Origin: Sipunculus nudus
Lineage: Eukaryota; Annelida; Sipuncula; Golfingiida; Sipunculidae
Direction: 5' to 3'
DNA: 64,000 nt
NCBI GenBank assembly: GCA_026874595.1
Contig: CM049311.1
Span: 64,273,953 to 64,337,952, forward strand
Below, in pieces: positions 61,856 to 64,000 of this stretch. The notes beneath the pieces were generated by a model that saw only the letters and a list, made by a program, of their open reading frames with translations, had not been told where the DNA came from and did not search any database. Position 1 is the stretch's first letter. Every line of letters starts with the position of its first letter. The translations under genes were made by a program, and so were the position numbers.

Positions 61856-62450
61856 AAATTATTTCATGGACCTTTTTTTACACCTCACATTTACATAAAT
61901 ATGGGTTAGATACAAAGCATATATAAAAGGGGTTATGACCTTAACTACAAGAGTGACCTTGACCTTAAATATGTCCATGTTTGGTAAAATCTGAGTAAGA
62001 TAATAAATAAATTATTTCATGGATCTTTTTCACACCTCCCATTTACATAAATATGGGTTAGATACAAAGCGTATATAAAAGGGGTTATGACCTTAACTAC
62101 AAGAGTGACCTTGACCTTAAATATGTCCATGTTTGGTAAAATCTGAGTAAGATAATAAATAAATTATTTCATGGACCTTTTTCACACCTCACATTTACAT
62201 AAATATGGGTTAGATACAAAGCGTATATAAAAGGGGTTATGACCTTAACTACAAGAGTGACCTTGACCTTAAATATGTCCATGTTTGGTAAAATCTGAGT
62301 AAGATAATAAATAAATTATTTCATGGATCTTTTTCACACCTCCCATTTACATAAATATGGGTTAGATACAAAGCGTATATAAAAGGGGTTATGACTTTAA
62401 CTACAAGAGTGACCTTGACCTTAAATATGTCCACGTTTGGTAAAATCAAA
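61856..62450 (+). repeat. Four ~152-bp tandem units with TGACCTTGACCTT
   Basis: Units of TTATTTCATGGA[C/T]C...TACATAAATATGGGTTAGAT...AGGGGTTATGACCTTAACTA...GAGTGACCTTGACCTTAAAT recur near 61950, 62105, 62257 and 62410 with few differences, so the expansion is recent. Confidence 0.92.
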
Positions 62451-63350
62451 CAAAACATTAGATATCTTAAGAAAGACTGGATGCATTGTTCTGAAAATCA
62501 GGCTTATAAAAGATATTGGGTAGCTTTGTCTTCTACAGAAAATTGAATGGGCCACCTATAATTATTTGTTTTTAAACTTTGTGACTGATTATGTATCACA
62601 TGATTCCATTCCTTTTATATCATGGCATTAACCAGTCACTACTGCACCTGCAGGTCCTGGGGTATAATCCTCACCATTGATGGGTCATACAACTGAGGAA
62701 CCCCCAAAAAACGCACTCGTTTGTGAGTGAAACACAGTAGTTGGGTATGGCATTCTCATTAAGCCTGTGCTCACCCTGGGTAGGGGCAGACCATGAAAAA
62801 TAACACCTCGTCACAATCCTCCCTCCTTTGAGTCCTGTGCTCTACCCGAGGGCCACAGTTGCCAGTTTGTTGGGCCACAATACCGGTAGTCATTTTGCTG
62901 TTCTGGTTTATTGCTTTTGAATATACCAGATACATTTAATGAATAACTTCCACAATCAAGGATCTAGGATAGCTTTGTCCTTTCCTATCTCATTTAATAT
63001 AACCATTATTGCCACTTGACAATAGTGCGAGCAATATGCATAAAAAGGGAATGGACAGATTTCTTTCTTATTGTGCACATGCATAGATGTGGGTCACAGG
63101 ATGAAGCCTATTAAATTTTAGGTCCTCAGCCTCACTATGAGAGTAGCTTTGATCCTGAATAATTCCATATTTTGTGAAATCCTGAGTGGTTTATCATCCC
63201 AATTATTCCCCATGCCCGATATCAGACACTGCCATTTCTCCATACTTAAGTGAGAATTAACAAGCAGGGTTAATTGGGACGAAGTGGAGAGACTAAAATG
63301 GCATGTTTAATTAACTGAATTGATATGAATTCTTGTTGCTTTGGTTTCAG
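62451..63350 (+). other. Intron/upstream region of the cryptochrome gene
   Basis: Decayed relatives of the 330-bp repeat (AATGGACAGATTTCTTTCTTA near 63050). It ends in the acceptor TTGCTTTGGTTTCAG at 63350. No other exon seen. Confidence 0.5.
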
Positions 63351-63513
63351 TGAGTCATCATGAGTCCACAGAATGGGAAGAATTGTGAATCAGATGTGAC
63401 TGTCCATTGGTTCCGTCATGGGCTGCGTCTCCATGACAACCCTGCCCTAATAGAAGGCCTGAAAAGCAGCAGCACCTTCTACCCTGTGTTTATCTTTGAT
63501 GGGGAGGTGGCAG
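63351..63513 (+). CDS. Cryptochrome, first coding exon (partial gene)
   Basis: After a good acceptor, nine 5' UTR bases precede the ATG at 63360. The exon encodes 51 residues plus one base and ends at CAG|GTATGT. The motif [20 protein letters not shown], then [13 protein letters not shown], is the start of the photolyase-homology alpha/beta (antenna/Rossmann) domain of cryptochrome/photolyase proteins. WFRHG instead of WFRKG favours the invertebrate type-I, light-sensing cryptochromes over vertebrate-type CRY or (6-4) photolyase. The phase-1 donor splits the glycine codon of EVAG. The FAD-binding part lies beyond the window. The protein would act as a blue-light photoreceptor of the circadian clock. 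Confidence 0.88.
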
Positions 63514-63652
63514 GTATGTGGTCAGTGATGAGTTGTCAGGTATGTGGTAATTGACAAGAGTAAGCAGGTATGTGGTAATTGACAAGAGTAAGCAGGTCAG
63601 TGACAAAAGTTAGCAGGAATGTGGTCAATAACAAAGAGGTGGCAAGGTATGT
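63511..63652 (+). repeat. Short tandem repeats copying the cryptochrome 5' splice site
   Basis: CAGGTATGTGGT or close variants start at 63511, 63537, 63565, 63593, 63614 and about 63643 (spacing 26, 28, 28, 21, 29). The two 28-bp units (AATTGACAAGAGTAAG) are identical. Only the first donor keeps phase 1 with an open frame. Confidence 0.88.
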
Positions 63653-64000
63653 GGTTTGATGAGCCTGGAGCCAGCTTAGTTTTACAGTTTTGATTGTTTT
63701 GAAAAACTTGTTGACTTTGTTAGTAAGCCAATTTCTGCGCAGGCTTAATAATTTTTTGTTACTTCAGGTTTTGATATGGGTGCATCAGGTTCACTTGAAC
63801 TATGAAATGTCATACACCTATACCTGTTAACAGGTACAGCAGTTACCGTCCCCAGTATTATCATAGTCAGTTCCACCGAGGGGCGTCCATTATATTTTGT
63901 CAGATATTCCTGTACAAAGTTAATATAAATATGACAAGTGAAAATACAAATAGAGCTGATGTCTGTTTGTACCACAACCAGTGAAACACAATTGTGTCAG
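63653..64000 (+). other. Cryptochrome intron sequence
   Basis: No exon recognised before the window ends; a long first intron is implied. Confidence 0.5.

Noticed and set aside
62640-62880. tRNA-derived SINE promoter (GGTCCTGGGGTATAATCC)
   Set aside because: No convincing A and B box pair in correct order or spacing, and no second copy in the window.

Overview
This is a eukaryotic window, AT-rich, with long introns, few exons and dense repeats. The type-I-like cryptochrome exon, an EF-hand gene with spliced exons, and several repeat families point to a mollusc, probably a marine bivalve. Those families are TGACCTTGACCTT-bearing tandem repeats, blocks punctuated by the palindrome GGTGGCGCCACC, and pearl/Helentron-like elements with internal tandem repeats. 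The organism is an inference, not something the sequence proves.

Host genes. (1) A complete five-exon gene lies on the minus strand from 34465 to 14551. It was assembled here from splice sites and codon phase and encodes a 183-residue calcineurin-B/CHP-like EF-hand protein. Its start is MGNEIS (myristoylation-like), its first coding exon is only the ATG, and all four EF loops are degenerate. Intron 2 contains a complete LTR retrotransposon in the opposite orientation. Intron 3 ends in a ~5.1-kb minisatellite of 75/77-bp units that amplifies the exon-4 splice acceptor and the first 32 bases of exon 4. (2) A type-I-like cryptochrome begins on the plus strand at 63360 and runs off the window. 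Its first donor site is followed by short tandem repeats that copy the donor. (3) Two plus-strand exons at 5939-6005 and 11903-12015 fit each other in phase and may be the 3' end of an unrecognised gene, convergent with the EF-hand gene.

Layout. 0.2-0.45 kb: MITE copy. 0.88-5.25 kb: decayed minus-strand Ty3/gypsy element. 5.9-12 kb: candidate exons separated by tandem and dispersed repeats. 12-34.5 kb: EF-hand gene with its minisatellite and a plus-strand Ty3/gypsy element (25470-32908; 328/327-bp LTRs, AACA target duplication, tRNA-Pro-type primer site, MYND-like finger between gag and protease). 35.2-38 kb: inverted-repeat pair around AT- and GA-rich DNA. 38.3 kb: a 179-bp hairpin. 39.4-43.2 kb: a segment also present at 48.9-50.2 kb, interrupted by a 2.4-kb element with long inverted repeats. 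46.3-63.2 kb: more Helentron-like elements, MITEs and tandem repeats. 63.35 kb: cryptochrome.

No rRNA, tRNA, CRISPR array or prokaryotic operon was seen. Both retroelements carry frameshifts or stops. Only the EF-hand gene is complete; nothing in the window links the genes functionally.
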